A stretch of DNA of 64,000 nucleotides from Bactericera cockerelli (taxonomy: Eukaryota > Arthropoda > Insecta > Hemiptera > Triozidae), in the NCBI GenBank assembly GCA_024516035.1, contig CM044964.1:20218931-20282930 (forward strand). Reading direction: 5' to 3'. The number at the start of each line of letters is the position of its first letter. The stretch's first letter is position 1. The position numbers and the translations under genes were made by a program. The notes below the pieces were generated by a model. It saw only the letters and a list, made by a program, of their open reading frames with translations, did not search any database and was not told the origin of the DNA. Positions 35,071 to 45,760 of the stretch are shown here, piece after piece.

Positions 35071-35111
<41 letters not shown>

Positions 35112-35113
35112 GA

Positions 35114-35173
<60 letters not shown>

Positions 35174-35205
35174 GTGACAAAAAGGGAGACGGGGAGAGAG
35201 AAAAT
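34940..35205. repeat. GA-rich tract
   Basis: Mostly (GA)n; gaggtgacaaaaag occurs at both ends (about 35020 and 35172). Confidence 0.9.
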
Positions 35206-35407
35206 TGAGAGCAGCAGAAAATGGAACAGAGTCCTTCCTATAAATTCAAATTATGCTCTCCGCTTCTCCCCCCCTCCACCCCTTCTGTTTCGCCCTATGT
35301 TATAATTCCCGTGTTTACACTGTTCATATAACCCTTGAAAATTCTGGGTTAGCTCATTTGCATGATATTGGTGTTACTAAGATTCGTAGTGAAAGTTGAA
35401 AAGTTAT

Positions 35408-35525
35408 GATATTTCTGTTAATCACTTTCGTGATATCACAACTACTCAAACGCGCTTTACTAAATCCAACTACTGACCTCCAGGTTACAAGTCCGCCGCC
35501 TTATCGATCAAGCTACTGAGGACGG
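35408..35525 (-). mobile_element. SINE-A copy
   Basis: gttaatcactttcgtgatat, cacaactactcaaacgcgct, acctccaggttacaagtccg and atcgatcaagctactgagga. Confidence 0.85.
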
Positions 35526-35576
35526 TATTAATTTCCTGTGTGTTTCCAAGGGTTAACGGGAGTGTGATTTTGGCGC

Positions 35577-35936
35577 TACAGGTTTTGTTTCCTCAGTAAA
35601 TTCTAATTAGCATCAATTAGTGTCATGTACAAATGCAACACCTCGTTGCAAATCCCTGAGCAGCTCATTTTTGCAGTTCACTTTACTGATCCGGATCTCA
35701 GGTTTGTTTCTTCAGTAAATTCCAATCAGCATCAATTAGTGTCATGTACAAATGCAAATCCCTGAGCAGCTCATTTTTGAAGTTCACTTTACTGATCCGG
35801 ATCTTACGTTTGTTTTCTCAGTACATTCCAATTAGCATCAATAAATTAGTGTGATGTAAAAATGCAAATCGTTGAGCAGCTCATTTTTGCAGTTCACTTT
35901 ACTGATCCGGATCTTAGGGTTCATTTTTAAGTTCAC
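35577..35936. repeat. Three tandem copies of a ~115-bp unit
   Basis: Each unit has ttcctcagtaaattc-type sequence, agcatcaattagtgtcatgt, acaaatgcaaatccctgagc, agctcatttttgcagttcac and tttactgatccggatct. The first copy has a 13-bp extra segment. Confidence 0.93.
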
Positions 35937-35954
35937 TGTAAAAGATGAAGAGCT

Positions 35955-36345
35955 AGTTATTTGTGTTATTATGTCACATTTTTGGTGGGTATCGACAATA
36001 CGAAAACTAATACTCATGCATCTCAAACAATCATCATAATTATTCTGATTACAATAAAATTATTATTATTATTAAACACTACTAGATATAAATAGACATA
36101 TTAACAGTGCAAAGCATTATTATAACAATTAAAAAAATGGAAAAAAGAATAGAAAAATCTATATTAACATATGTCCTAACTAAAAGGCAATCTCTTCCAC
36201 CCAACCCTTTTGTAATGCCGCAACTAGTTGGTGCCCATTCTACAACTACCCCAATATTGTCCTTCGGTAGGCCCCGACATCCAAAGTACAGAACGGAAAA
36301 AAAAACCGATTCAAACGGAATGTGAAGCTAGGTCACCTGGAGTGT
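35955..36345 (-). mobile_element. SINE-D / LINE-tail composite
   Basis: SINE-D-like edges (ttattatgtcacatttttgg, and gccgcaactagttggtgccc with gaccccgacatccaaagta-like sequence) enclose (TTA)n, aaacactactagatataaa and atatgtcctaactaaaaggc. The LINE tail sits at the same place as in the copy at 21965-22345. Confidence 0.55.
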
Positions 36346-36539
36346 AAGGACCAAGCGCTTGGATTTTTATTATTTTTATATCAAATTTTCCGAAAAAAAA
36401 AACATGATACACAGTCATGACTATTGACTTTATCATCATTTATTCATAAGTAAATTCGCTTCCAAAGTACCAAACACCTTTTTAATTCAGCACTCAGGGC
36501 CAAAGATATATGTAACAGTCCAAGTGCAAAAATCCCTTA

Positions 36540-36690
36540 AATGGGTCTCTTATGTATACTTACCTACCTATACTCTATGTACCTACCTATAGTACATTAC
36601 TACATTATACTATACTTACCTACCTATACTAATTGTATACGCTACTTGCACGCTACTCGCTCGCTACTCGCACGCTGTTCAACACGCTAC
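36540..36690. repeat. Short degenerate tandem repeats
   Basis: (acctacctat)n-type units, then (cgctactcgc)n-type units. Confidence 0.75.
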
Positions 36691-36794
36691 TCTGCGTCGA
36701 TTAGTCACTGGCCAGGCTGTTGCATTCCGTTCTGTAACTCATTTGTCTTTCACAACTTGACCTTTACACCTTTGAGCCAGGTGGGATGAAAAAA

Positions 36795-37130
36795 TAACAG
36801 AAGGAGAGAGAGAGAAATAGAGTGAGTTCTGGATGAGAGTAGAAAAAGAAAAAGAGTGAGACAGAAAGAGAGAGAAGGAGAGTGTGAATTCTGGAGGTAT
36901 AGAGAGGGAGAAAGAGAGAGAGAGTGTGAAAGAGAGAGAGAGAGAGAGAGAATGAATGAGAGAGAGAGAGTTCTGGATGAGAGTAGAAAAAGAAAAAGAG
37001 TGAGACAGAAAGAGAGAGAGAGAGAAGTGGAGTGTGAATTCTGGAGGTGTGGAGGTACGGAAAGGGAGAAAGAGAGAGAGAGAGAGAGTGAGAGAGATAC
37101 TGTGAAAGAGTGAGAGAAAGAGGAGAAAAT
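36795..37130. repeat. GA tract with ~143-bp higher-order duplication
   Basis: agttctggatgagagtagaa begins at about 36826 and 36969, and gagtgtgaattctggaggt at about 36880 and 37030, so a 143-bp block is duplicated inside the purine tract. Confidence 0.85.
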
Positions 37131-37264
37131 AAAGCATAGAATCTCTGTAGACCTTAGGTCATTTTTCACATCACCTGTTGTTGTTTTTTACAACAAAAAA
37201 ATCACCTGATTTCTCTCTCGCTAAAAAATGTGAAAACCATTTGGAGAGAAATTACTTCTGATGC

Positions 37265-37995
37265 CTTTCCCCCTCTTTCTCCCCTCCCCTTTTCCTCCAA
37301 CTACCCTCTTTCTACTCCTTATAAGAAATGCTCATTTCTTTCTTATATTCAACTTGTTTTCTTTCTTTACTCCTTTTTCTCCTTCTCCCTTCTTTTTAAA
37401 AGTAGTAGTAAGTAATTGGTTTTATTTTTAATAAAATTATTACAATGGTTGGCATATTGAAAACATAAAAATATTAATAAGCGCTTGAACAATATAAATG
37501 GTAACAAAAGAACAGCAACAAAAAAGCAATGAACTTATGCATAACTTTTAGAAGATAAGTAGAAGGCGGGGCCTTCAATATGCTCACTAGCACAATAACC
37601 TCCGGACAGAATCAATCAACCTCTTTTTAAATATATTTTAATACTCCTTATTCTTAGATTCATTTTTTTTTTTCATTTTCTCTACTTTTTTATTTTTCTT
37701 TTTTTTTCCCCCCCTTGCTTTTTTTCCTTCTCCACCTTTACCCTTTTTCCTTATTTTTTCTTATTCTCAACTTATCCTGCTTTTTCTTTTCTCCTCCTTT
37801 ATTTTATTTTTTCTCCTTTTTCTCTTTCTATACTTCTCCTTTTCTTCGATCTCTTCATCCTTTCCCCTTCTTGCTCAAACTCATCTTTTTTCTTATTTTC
37901 ATCTTTTTCTTTTTCTCCTTTTCTTTCTTCTTTTTCTCTTCTTTTTTCTCTTTCTACCTCTCTTTTTACTCCTATTTTTCATCCGTTTCCCTTCT
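37265..37995. repeat. Pyrimidine-rich region with AT-rich middle
   Basis: CT-rich at 37265-37395 and T/C-rich at 37640-37990. The middle (37400-37630) is AT-rich without a recognised feature. Confidence 0.75.
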
Positions 37996-37999
37996 TGGT

Positions 38000-38200
38000 T
38001 ACAGTTGCTTGTAAAGGACACCTTCCGCTCGTGTTGACCCAGCACCTAATTAAAAGTATTGTGGTATGCCTCCCCATCAGAGGGGAGGCATACTACGGGA
38101 TGGGCAGGCTACAACACAGACCACAAGCGTCTACAGTAGCTCATGTTTCATGGCTACGAAATAAAAAAGGCTGTGAAACACTCATAAAAAATGTCCATGT
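38000..38200 (+). mobile_element. SINE-E copy with a new perfect hairpin
   Basis: gttgacccagcacctaatta, ggctacaacacagaccacaa, gcgtctacagtagctcatgt and catggctacgaaataaaa. Instead of the family's gtcacttctcgccc, it has gtatgcctcccc (38064-38075), the exact complement of ggggaggcatac (38082-38093). Confidence 0.88.
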
Positions 38201-38269
38201 ACTTAGATTAAATCTAATACTGTTTTATATGTCGGGCCTTAACCAACTGAAGGAACATCACCATGCTAA

Positions 38270-38362
38270 GTCTCTCTCTCTCTCTCTCCCTCCCTCTGTT
38301 TTTTTTTTCTCTCTCTCCCACTCTTCCTCCCTATATCTCTCCCTTTCTATCTCTCTATCACA
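38270..38362. repeat. CT tract
   Basis: Short pyrimidine tract abutting a SINE-B head. Confidence 0.85.
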
Positions 38363-38364
38363 TG

Positions 38365-38575
38365 TTCCGGAAGCTCAGTGGTAAACGCGGCACTCTGTGA
38401 ATCCAGAGGTTCCAGAATTCGCGGGTTCGAAACCCACCCGGGACATAACAAGTTTTCCTCCCATTTGGGATTTTTACCTAAGTAATAATACGTCTTCGGT
38501 TTCCTGCTGGAATAATGGGACTTAACAGTCCTAATTAGGCCATATAAATAAGGCGATATTATTATTATTATGTCT
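38365..38575 (+). mobile_element. SINE-B, full length
   Basis: tRNA-like head (ttccggaagctcagtggtaa, B-box-like gcgggttcgaaacccacccg), then caagttttcctcccatttgg, aataatgggacttaacagtc, aataaggcgatattattatt. Confidence 0.9.
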
Positions 38576-38639
38576 CCCTCTCTCTCAGTCTCTCTTTCTT
38601 TGTACCCTCTCATTTTAATCCCATATCTTTCTCTTTATC

Positions 38640-38995
38640 TCCATTGTGATCCAGATCCCAGCTGGGGGCCTTTTAACTTTGGCCTGCCCGGTTTTTTGTT
38701 CTCCTCCGATGCCCAAGTGCAGTGTGGAGGAGAGATTAAAATATCCTTTCTCTTGGGGATTATAAATTGCGGTTCTCCCAATTTTCAGGTCTGTTGTTAG
38801 GGGGAGGAAAAGAGGGTTTTATTGCAGGAGGGGTGCCAGGGCTGATGGAAAAAAGGTTTCCGGTCTGTTGTTAGGGGGAGAAAAAGTAGATTTGACTTGC
38901 AGGAGGGGTGATGGAAAAGGTCTGAGGTCTGTTTTTAGGGGGAGGAAAAGGGAGAAAGATTTGACAGGAAAAAAGAGGTCTCTCTTTCCTCTTCA
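38640..38995. repeat. Tandem G-rich units
   Basis: ggtctgttgttagggggag recurs three times (about 38788, 38860, 38924, the last as ggtctgtttttaggggga) with gcaggaggggt between. The 5' part (38640-38780) has no assignment. Confidence 0.75.
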
Positions 38996-38999
38996 TATA

Positions 39000-39197
39000 T
39001 TATAATAACATCAGCTTATTTATACTGCACGATTAGGACTATTAAAGTCCCATTATTTCAGCAGTAAGCCCAAGACATATTATTAAATGGTAAAAATCCC
39101 AAATTGGATTTTTCTTATGACCCAGCTGGGTTTCGAACCCACGACCTCCCGAATCTCTGGATTCACAGAGGCATTTACCACTGTGCTACCGGGACTT
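39000..39197 (-). mobile_element. SINE-B copy
   Basis: catcagcttatttatactgc, cccattatttcagcagtaag, gggtttcgaacccacgacct and accactgtgctaccgggact. Confidence 0.9.
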
Positions 39198-39254
39198 GTA
39201 TCTCTTAGCTATAACCCCCAAAAATTTAGCATTAGCTAAGGGGTCGTAATGTTA

Positions 39255-39496
39255 TCTTAATATATAAATGTCAAAGTCACTGACTGACTGACCACTCACT
39301 GACTGATCATCGCTCTACAGCCCAAACCGTAAGTCCTAGGAAGCTGAAATTTGGTAGGTAGCTTTGTCTTATAGTCTAGATGTGCAATAAGACGGGATTT
39401 TTCGAAACTCCCACTACAACACCTGCAATTGGTGAAAAAGAATTTTTTGCTTTCACGGCCATGCCTCGGCCCGCAAAGCGGGCGACAGCCCGCTAG
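39255..39496 (+). mobile_element. Non-autonomous Helitron, copy 2
   Basis: Starts tcttaatatataaatgtcaa after an A, ends gacagcccgctag before a T, with the terminal hairpin gcccgc-aaa-gcgggc. 242 bp; the core is near-identical to copies 1 and 3. Confidence 0.92.
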
Positions 39497-39539
39497 TTAT
39501 ACATATAAATAAAAGATTAAAAAAATAAAATATTATCAA

Positions 39540-39838
39540 TCTCTCCCCTTTTTTCTCTCACTCTTCCTCTCTCTCTGTCCCCCTCTTTATTATCCTTTCT
39601 CTATTCCTCCAGCTTTCTCTTCTCTTTGTTATATTCTCTCTCTCTTCCCTTCAGTGCCCTCTACATGAAGAGCTCTCGTCTGACCTTCATCATAACGTGT
39701 CAAATCTGTCACTCCCACATCAGAGTCCACCCACCTTGCCCTCTTCTAATTTTGATGAATAGAACTCTTCGTATGTTATGTTGAGTTGTTGAATACATAA
39801 CATGCATACATAACATGAATACATAATATGCACACATA
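39540..39838. other. CT-rich tract and spacer
   Basis: 39540-39655 is pyrimidine-rich. 39656-39838 is unassigned, with repeated acataacatg(a/c)atacata units near 39795-39830. Confidence 0.6.
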
Positions 39839-40130
39839 ATAATAATAATGTCGCGTTATTTATACTGCCCGAATAGGACTATTAAGTCCCATTATTCCAG
39901 CGGTAAGCCCAAGACGTATTATTATGTGGTAAAAATCCCAAGGTAACCACCAGGTGAGGTTAATACTCAAAGCATTTCCTACCACCTAACCTTCAGAGTC
40001 TTATTATTATGTGGTCACAAACTCAAATGAATGAGGAAAAATTCATGCACTGGGTGGGATTCGAAACAACGGATCCCTACGCTACCTAGATTACCAGACT
40101 AGCGCGTTAACCATTTGACTACCAGTGCAC
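39839..40130 (-). mobile_element. SINE-B fragment joined to SINE-C
   Basis: 39839-39940 is an antisense SINE-B tail (cgttatttatactgcccgaa, cccattattccagcggtaag). It breaks off at aaaaatccca and runs straight into a full antisense SINE-C (aggtaaccaccaggtgaggt to gactaccagtgca). Confidence 0.88.
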
Positions 40131-40449
40131 TTGAAACATAGTTTGAGTTACATTATTTGTTGTAAGCCTATTTTGGCGATTAGAGATGGATATTTTACTA
40201 CAGCCTTGTAAATTTCAGAGCTATAATTATATATAAAAAAAAATCATGAAATAAAATAAATAAAATTGTTTCATTGTATTTACAATTTAGTATTACAAGG
40301 GTTGGCAAAGCTTAATCTTAAATTGTGAAAAACATATTAAACATAAAATTCTCAATAAAATAAATAATATAAACAAGCTATACATATAAAGAAACTCCCT
40401 TATTTTTAGAACGACACCGCTTTTTTATTTCAGCTCTTATAGGTATTTT
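40131..40449. other. Unassigned AT-rich spacer
   Basis: Nothing recognised. Confidence 0.4.
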
Positions 40450-40592
40450 TGAAATATGACTCAGTTTTTATATTGATGACCTACCTATAATATTTAAATT
40501 GATGACCTACCAATAATATTTTATTAATAATAAAAGGGTAGTCATAAAATATTATAGATGGGTCATCAATATAGAAACTGAGCCATATTTCA
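40450..40592. repeat. 46-bp inverted repeat (hairpin or MITE-like)
   Basis: 40450-40495 pairs with 40547-40592 with four mismatches (tgaaatatgactcag against ctgagccatatttca). The loop has a second copy of gatgacctacc and an A/T run. Confidence 0.85.
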
Positions 40593-41123
40593 CAAAGCGA
40601 AACTTTTAAATTTTTGCAATACAGATTGTAAACTACACCAATTTTCCACAGGCTGCAAAGTTTTGATACCGTTATATTCTTGTCCAGAGAACCTACCCTA
40701 ATATTTCAAAGCTTATATCTTTATACCCGAAAACCTACCTACACTTTCAAAGTTTGCTTTCATGATTATTATTATATTCATCATTATTATTATTCTGTGT
40801 GAAGTTCACAGTTGTCCCACTTACCAAAGCAATATTAATAAAAGTTTGATTATTGGAAATAACCTCCTTCATCTGTTAAAAAGTTGTAAATATTTATAGC
40901 CTCAAAGGGTTCACTCAATTTGGAATGGCCTTAAAGGCTTTTCTCTCTTTGGAACTTCAAAGGCTTACTGAATTTGGACCTTATCGGCCCTTTGAGTTAT
41001 TATGGTTTGAAACTTTCATAGCCTCAAGTAGAGATCTAATGTATCTGGACACTTTGGGACTTAGCTTTCAGTAGTCAAGGAGCAAAACTTTCAGTAGAAA
41101 CCTTTATCAAAGGATTAAAAGGT
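40593..41123. other. Unassigned spacer
   Basis: Weakly repetitive phrases (aacctaccctaatatttcaa and aacctacctacactttcaaa; several tttggac/ttcaaagg variants) but no gene. Confidence 0.4.
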
Positions 41124-41394
41124 CTAAGTCCGAATTATGAAACAGCATTAGTTAATCTTAGTTTACACTACTATCCCTTAATTTTCACCTTGAGAACAAC
41201 TGTAGACTTGTAGAGGTCATAATATCTAAGCCGGCCTTTGTAGCTGTATATTAACTCTGTGGCGTAACGGAGCTGTGGCCAGACTTCGTGGCGGATAATC
41301 TTGTTTTAAAATTCATATCGGTCAGCTGATAAAATCTAAGGGTGGCTTAGATTTACTAACCTTGTTTCATTATACGGCCCCTAGGTATCAGGAG
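41124..41394. mobile_element. MITE-like inverted-repeat element
   Basis: Left end ctaagtccgaattatgaaac then gcattagttaatcttag. Right end cttagatttactaacc then gtttcattatacggccccta, an imperfect inverted repeat of ~40 bp. No clear target duplication. A related 3' end occurs at about 55250-55315. Confidence 0.6.
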
Positions 41395-41459
41395 TATTCA
41401 GAGTTTTACAGACTTATTTTATCATAAACATAACTTTTCTCCTATAATAATAACATAAA

Positions 41460-41640
41460 AGAGAAAGATAGGTAAGAGGAAGATGTAGAAAGAAAGAGAG
41501 AGAGAGAGAGAGAGAGGTAAAGGGGTAAGAGAGGGAATTCTATTGAGGAGAGATAGGAGATGAGAAAGATAGGTAAGAGGAAGAGGTAAAAAGAAAGAGA
41601 AAGAGGTAGAGGGAGAAAGTTATTTTCTCCCTCTCTTTGA
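41460..41640. repeat. GA-rich tract
   Basis: agaaagataggtaagaggaa occurs twice (about 41462 and 41566), so the tract holds a ~104-bp duplication. Confidence 0.85.
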
Positions 41641-41974
41641 CATGAGAAATGAGAAAAGACATATATCATGCGATTCTTGTGAGACGCTGTAATTCAAAGG
41701 TGGAAGTGTTGACTCCAATATACGATTGCGAGGATATAATATATCAGAAGGACTTATGTGTGAGGAGGAATTATCATTGGAGAAGAGATTCCCTCTGGTC
41801 CCGTGGGACTTTCTTGCGGGAAAATTCTCTCCGAAGAAGAAATCCCTTTTTTCAATCCCACGATTGGAATTAGGTCACAGCCCAAAATAGGTGTCCCATT
41901 CTAGACATTTGATATTCTATGGTAATACTGGCGCCCCAGTGAGTTTTACCCTCCTTTCTCTATAAAATCTCAAA

Positions 41975-42252
41975 TCTGCGACTTAAACCTCAACCAGCCT
42001 TAGTGGGGTCAGGAATACCCAGCATCACGAGTTTTCGTATTTGAATGGTCACCCATCAAAGTCTTAGGACGGAATTAATAGACAACATCAATAACTTAAG
42101 TCGTTGGTAAGTGTCGGTTTCCCTTATCTTACATAGTACGCAATCCGTGACTTAGCGCCACAGAGGTATTACAAAAACGTCTATTAATTCCGCCCTTAAT
42201 CTCGCTGAACGTTGCTTAACTGTTGTATTCAACGTAACATCGACGGCACGCT
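41975..42252 (-). mobile_element. SINE-5S copy split by a MITE
   Basis: The antisense body (aacctcaaccagccttagtg, atggtcacccatcaaagtct) continues after the MITE as aatctcgctgaacgttgctt and gtattcaacgtaacatcgac. Its reading restores when 42067-42198 (MITE plus one TTA) is left out. Confidence 0.88.
42067..42195. mobile_element. 129-bp Harbinger/Tourist-like MITE with TTA duplication
   Basis: The terminal repeats are ggacggaattaatagac and gtctattaattccgccc, 17 bp with one mismatch. TTA flanks both sides (42064-42066, 42196-42198). A 3-bp TTA duplication is the rule for PIF/Harbinger elements. The host SINE-5S sequence shows the empty site. Confidence 0.9.
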
Positions 42253-42602
42253 GCCTGGCTGGCTGCAGTGGTTATAAGTGAACCATTTTACATTTATATT
42301 TCAAAATTAATAAATTTATCTATGCATGTGGTGGTGACAAATATGCACAGGAAAGTGGCGCTTATGCATTTTGAACGTCGAGATAATGGCAACAGGGTTT
42401 CCGTGCACGTAGGGTGTGGCATGCATTAATTTAAATATTTTAGAAATAATTTTTCGAAAACCCAAACAATAAATTTTGTATGAAAGTGTAAAACTTGTTA
42501 TGCAAGTGTAAAGATTATTATGCAATTTAAATGCGTTATGAGATTCTCCTGTTTTGCAGAGAGGTTTCTTTTGTTAATTTATTTTATTAATCTAAAAGTT
42601 AT
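42253..42602. other. Unassigned spacer
   Basis: A 69-codon minus frame (42316-42525) shows no motif; nothing supported. Confidence 0.4.
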
Positions 42603-42690
42603 TAGACAGTGGTAGAAGTGATGAGTAATTCCTCCACTGTCTGGCTACCATCGTTCACGATGACGCCACCCTATGATGATGATGATGAAA
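42603..42690 (-). repeat. Interspersed repeat paired with 5990-6100
   Basis: gacagtggtagaagtgatga, cctccactgtctggctacca, tcgttcacgatgacgccacc then (gat)n: the inverted form of the 5990 copy. Confidence 0.78.
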
Positions 42691-42959
42691 AGTTATTTTT
42701 ACTTCATATTATCAGGTATATCCCAAAATAAATTTAACGTGTTCATATATTTTAGACAGTAAAATGTAAAATAATAACTGTAAAAAAGTCTTTACTGGAT
42801 AACAAACAATTTTAATTGCTTAATTATTTATAGCATGATTTCCACTTTGAAAAAAAAATCACTCCTCAAAATGCAGGGTCTTGAAACAGTGCCAAACAAA
42901 CAAGACCTGTTATTTTATAACGTTAGACTTATATATATTATACTCACCTCTGTACTAGC

Positions 42960-43110
42960 ATAAACTGACCTCAGTAGCTTAATCTGTCCGCTTTTGAAAA
43001 GTGTGCAAGGCCTTAGTCTAGTAATCCAGAGGTCGAGGGTTCGAAATCATTCGATCCAGGCCATGACAAGTTATTTTCTCATTTGGGATTTATAGATTTT
43101 TTCAAATGTT
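42960..43110 (+). mobile_element. tRNA-derived SINE copy (mixed A/B landmarks)
   Basis: Starts like SINE-A (actgacctcagtagcttaat), then a B-box-like gagggttcgaaatcatt and a SINE-B-like linker (catgacaagttattttctca). It may be a chimera or a separate subfamily. Confidence 0.6.
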
Positions 43111-43529
43111 CGAGTCCCAAAGTTTGAATTATTTTTACTTTCTTGCCCCTTGCATGAGGGGAAAACTATGGATAATGGAATATAACAGCAATGTGTATTT
43201 CAAAAAAGTAGTGATAAAAATGACTTAACGGTCAAAAAGTGACTTGACCAATTTCAAGATAACTACTTGCCAACTTTGGATAAGTTTAGTAAATCGTTCG
43301 GATTTGACAGAATATTTAATGAGTACATAGCGAAAAAAAAAAACGCACCAAATTTGTACTTACGTAGACATTAAATTTATGATTTATCATTCCCTCTTTT
43401 TTCTCTCCTTGTAAATATAAATATATCAATCTCTCTGCTTCTCCATCCCTATTTCTGGAAACGCTTTTAAAGGGCTGGTCTCAAAATTGAATTCAGTCCA
43501 AGGACTGAAAAATAAGCGAAAACACAATA
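43111..43529. other. Unassigned spacer
   Basis: AT-rich; nothing recognised. Confidence 0.4.
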
Positions 43530-44632
43530 GAAATATCCCAACCCTCTCCCTCTCTCTCTTCCCTTTTCCATATTCTCCCTCTCTCTCTCTTTCTCTCTCT
43601 CTCTCCCACTCACTCTATGTTACTTTCTCTTTCTCTAACTCTCCCTTTCACTCTCTCCCAACAATTTCCCTCCCAACAATATCTTCTTCTGTTTTATATT
43701 TTTCTCACTTTTCATCTCTCTTTTTCCTCTACTCTCTCTCTTTTTTTTACTCTCCCTTTCTTTCTGTACACTTCCGTTTTTCCTTTTCTCTCTCTCACTT
43801 TTTCTCTTCTCGTCTCTTCCTTTTAATCCCCTACTCTACCTCTCTAAATATATACTCTCAATTTCTCTCTCTCCAACGCCCTCCTCTTTATCTCTCTCTC
43901 TCTTCTTCTCCCCACTAATTTCTATACATATTTTTTGCCTCTTTGTTCATTTGCTCCTTTTTTCATCCCATTCATCATCGGACATTAGTTTCTTCTCTCT
44001 CTTTTCCTCTCTCTCTCTCACTTCGTATTTCTCCCTCTCTACCTCTCACCTTTCCTATTTTCTTTACCTTTATCTTCCTCTTCTGTCTCTCTCTATCTAT
44101 CTCTTCCTCTCTTTTTACTTCTCTCTTTCTGTATTTTTCTTTCTCTTTCTCCATCAATTCAATGTCTCTTTGTCTCGATCATCCTATGTCTCCCTTAATC
44201 TCTCTCTCTCTTTCTTCCTATATCTCCCTTACTCTCTCTCTCTCTTTCTCCATCTTGCTATTTTCCCTTCCTCTCTCACACTGTCTCATTTCTTTCTTCT
44301 CTCTTTTTTTCTCAGTTTTCGTCTCTCTCACTCTCTTCAACCTATTTCTTTCTCAATCTCCCTCTCTCTCATTCTCTTTTCCCTCTTTCTTTCTCCATCT
44401 CCCTATATCTCCCTCTCTCTCTCTCTCTCTTCCCTTTTTCTTCCTTTCTCCATCTCCCTATATCTTCCTCTCTCACTCTCTCCTCCCCCTCTTTTTTTCT
44501 CCATGCCCTATGTCTTTCTCTCTCACTCTCTCTTTCCCCCTCTTACTTTCTCCACCTCCCTATATCTCCCTCTCTCTCCCTCTCTCTTCCCTCTTTCTTT
44601 CTACATCTCCCTAGGTCTCCCTCTCTTGTTAT
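43530..44632. repeat. 1.1-kb CT-rich tract
   Basis: Locally repeated phrases such as tctccatctccctatatct (about 44390, 44448, 44550) show higher-order units of 60-100 bp. Frames of 143-237 codons here are Ser/Leu-rich artefacts. Confidence 0.92.
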
Positions 44633-44953
44633 ATTTTAATGGAAATATCTCACGATATGAGTAATGAGGGAGACCTGTTGCTCCCCCTTTACTTCACCCT
44701 TTCGCTCCTCCACTATTTTTCTCTCCACATGACCTTTATTATTGTTGTTAAGGAGTTAAGGACTGTCCACACTGACTGTTTTGTTTTTTATTATTATTAC
44801 TTCCGAGAAATGTCTAATATTAGAAATCGGAGTTTTGTAAACGGCTGGAGCGTGTGGTTTTTTTTGTTTATTGAAAATCAGCAAATTTAGTCCCCCCCGG
44901 AACTACAATGTATTACTTGGGGGTTTGCTCTTACTTTAAAACCGTGCACATTA

Positions 44954-45230
44954 GCCAGCGTCGATGGCATGTTGAATACACCGGTTCCCTTCAGAACACC
45001 GAAGTTAAGCGACATCCAGCGAGGTTAAGACTTGGATGGGTGACCATTCAAATTCTAATTCTCGTGACGCTGGCTTTTCCCGGCCCCACTCAGGCTGGGT
45101 GAGGTCAATGTGAGTAGCAGGTTTGTGAGTTTCCTGCGAATGGAGGGTAAAACCCCCGTCGTGATATGACCATGGCAGTTGAAAGCGACGTTAAACCCCA
45201 CTTAAAAAAAAAAAAAAAAAAAAAAAAAAA
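44954..45230 (+). mobile_element. SINE-5S, reference full-length copy
   Basis: 277 bp. The 5S-like head (first ~120 bp) starts gccagcgtcgatggcatgtt and has the internal promoter region (accgaagttaagcgacatcc, cttggatgggtgacc), closing with cgtgacgctggc, which pairs with the start as in 5S rRNA. A non-5S body and a 28-bp poly-A follow. It is flanked by ccgtgcacatta at 44942-44953 and 45231-45242 (12 bp, up to 16 with A's). This is the SINE3-type architecture, transcribed by RNA polymerase III from 5S-type boxes. Confidence 0.95.
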
Positions 45231-45242
45231 CCGTGCACATTA

Positions 45243-45600
45243 TTCAAGTACTGATATGTGATGAAAAAATACGTTACATAATGGACATCGAATAGTTAAC
45301 CTCTAGAGTCTAGACATAGGATCTGGGCGTTCAGTTAATTTTAGGTTCAAGTCCTAAGTTAAGCAACTATTTAGTGACGCGAGTTAGAGTAAGTAAGCGG
45401 TGAGGTGCTGTGCGATTTTTGGCCCTGATTCGCACTGTAACGCAAACTGCGGTGCGATCAAAGATAATAAATCGTAAAATTGATGAAATTTAGTACACAT
45501 ATTTATTAGAGTCCTAGAAATTTACCTATTGTTTTTTGATTTAAGCCACTCGGGGCCAAACGGGGGCCGTTTTGGTGAAAATTGAAAACGATTTTTCTAT
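45243..45600. other. Unassigned, with tRNA-like fragment
   Basis: 45300-45365 resembles a diverged tRNA-derived head (ggttcaagtcctaag). 45400-45600 (ggccctgattcgcactgtaa, cggggccaaacgggggccgt) may belong to an unidentified repeat. Confidence 0.4.
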
Positions 45601-45604
45601 TTTT

Positions 45605-45760
45605 ATTGAACAAGTCCTATAGTTCTGGGCTACCCACTAAAATTGTGACATAAGTAAAGCTGGAAAGTAGAAGTCGCAAAACTTCTTAATCCATTATAGA
45701 AAGAAAAAAGAAAAACTAGAATTGTGATATAATATTACAAAGAAACACATTTATTATTAT
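45605..45760 (+). mobile_element. SINE-D tail fragments
   Basis: agttctgggctacccactaa, aaattgtgacataa and, later, attgtgatataatattaca with cacatttattattatt match SINE-D 3' ends; two partial tails lie in a row. Confidence 0.65.

Noticed and set aside
43487..44664. Ser/Leu-rich proteins of 143-237 codons
   Set aside because: Translation of a CT tract in overlapping frames; no start context or non-repeat sequence.
44954..45075. Functional 5S rRNA gene
   Set aside because: Diverged from 5S, fused to a non-5S body and poly-A, and flanked by a target duplication.
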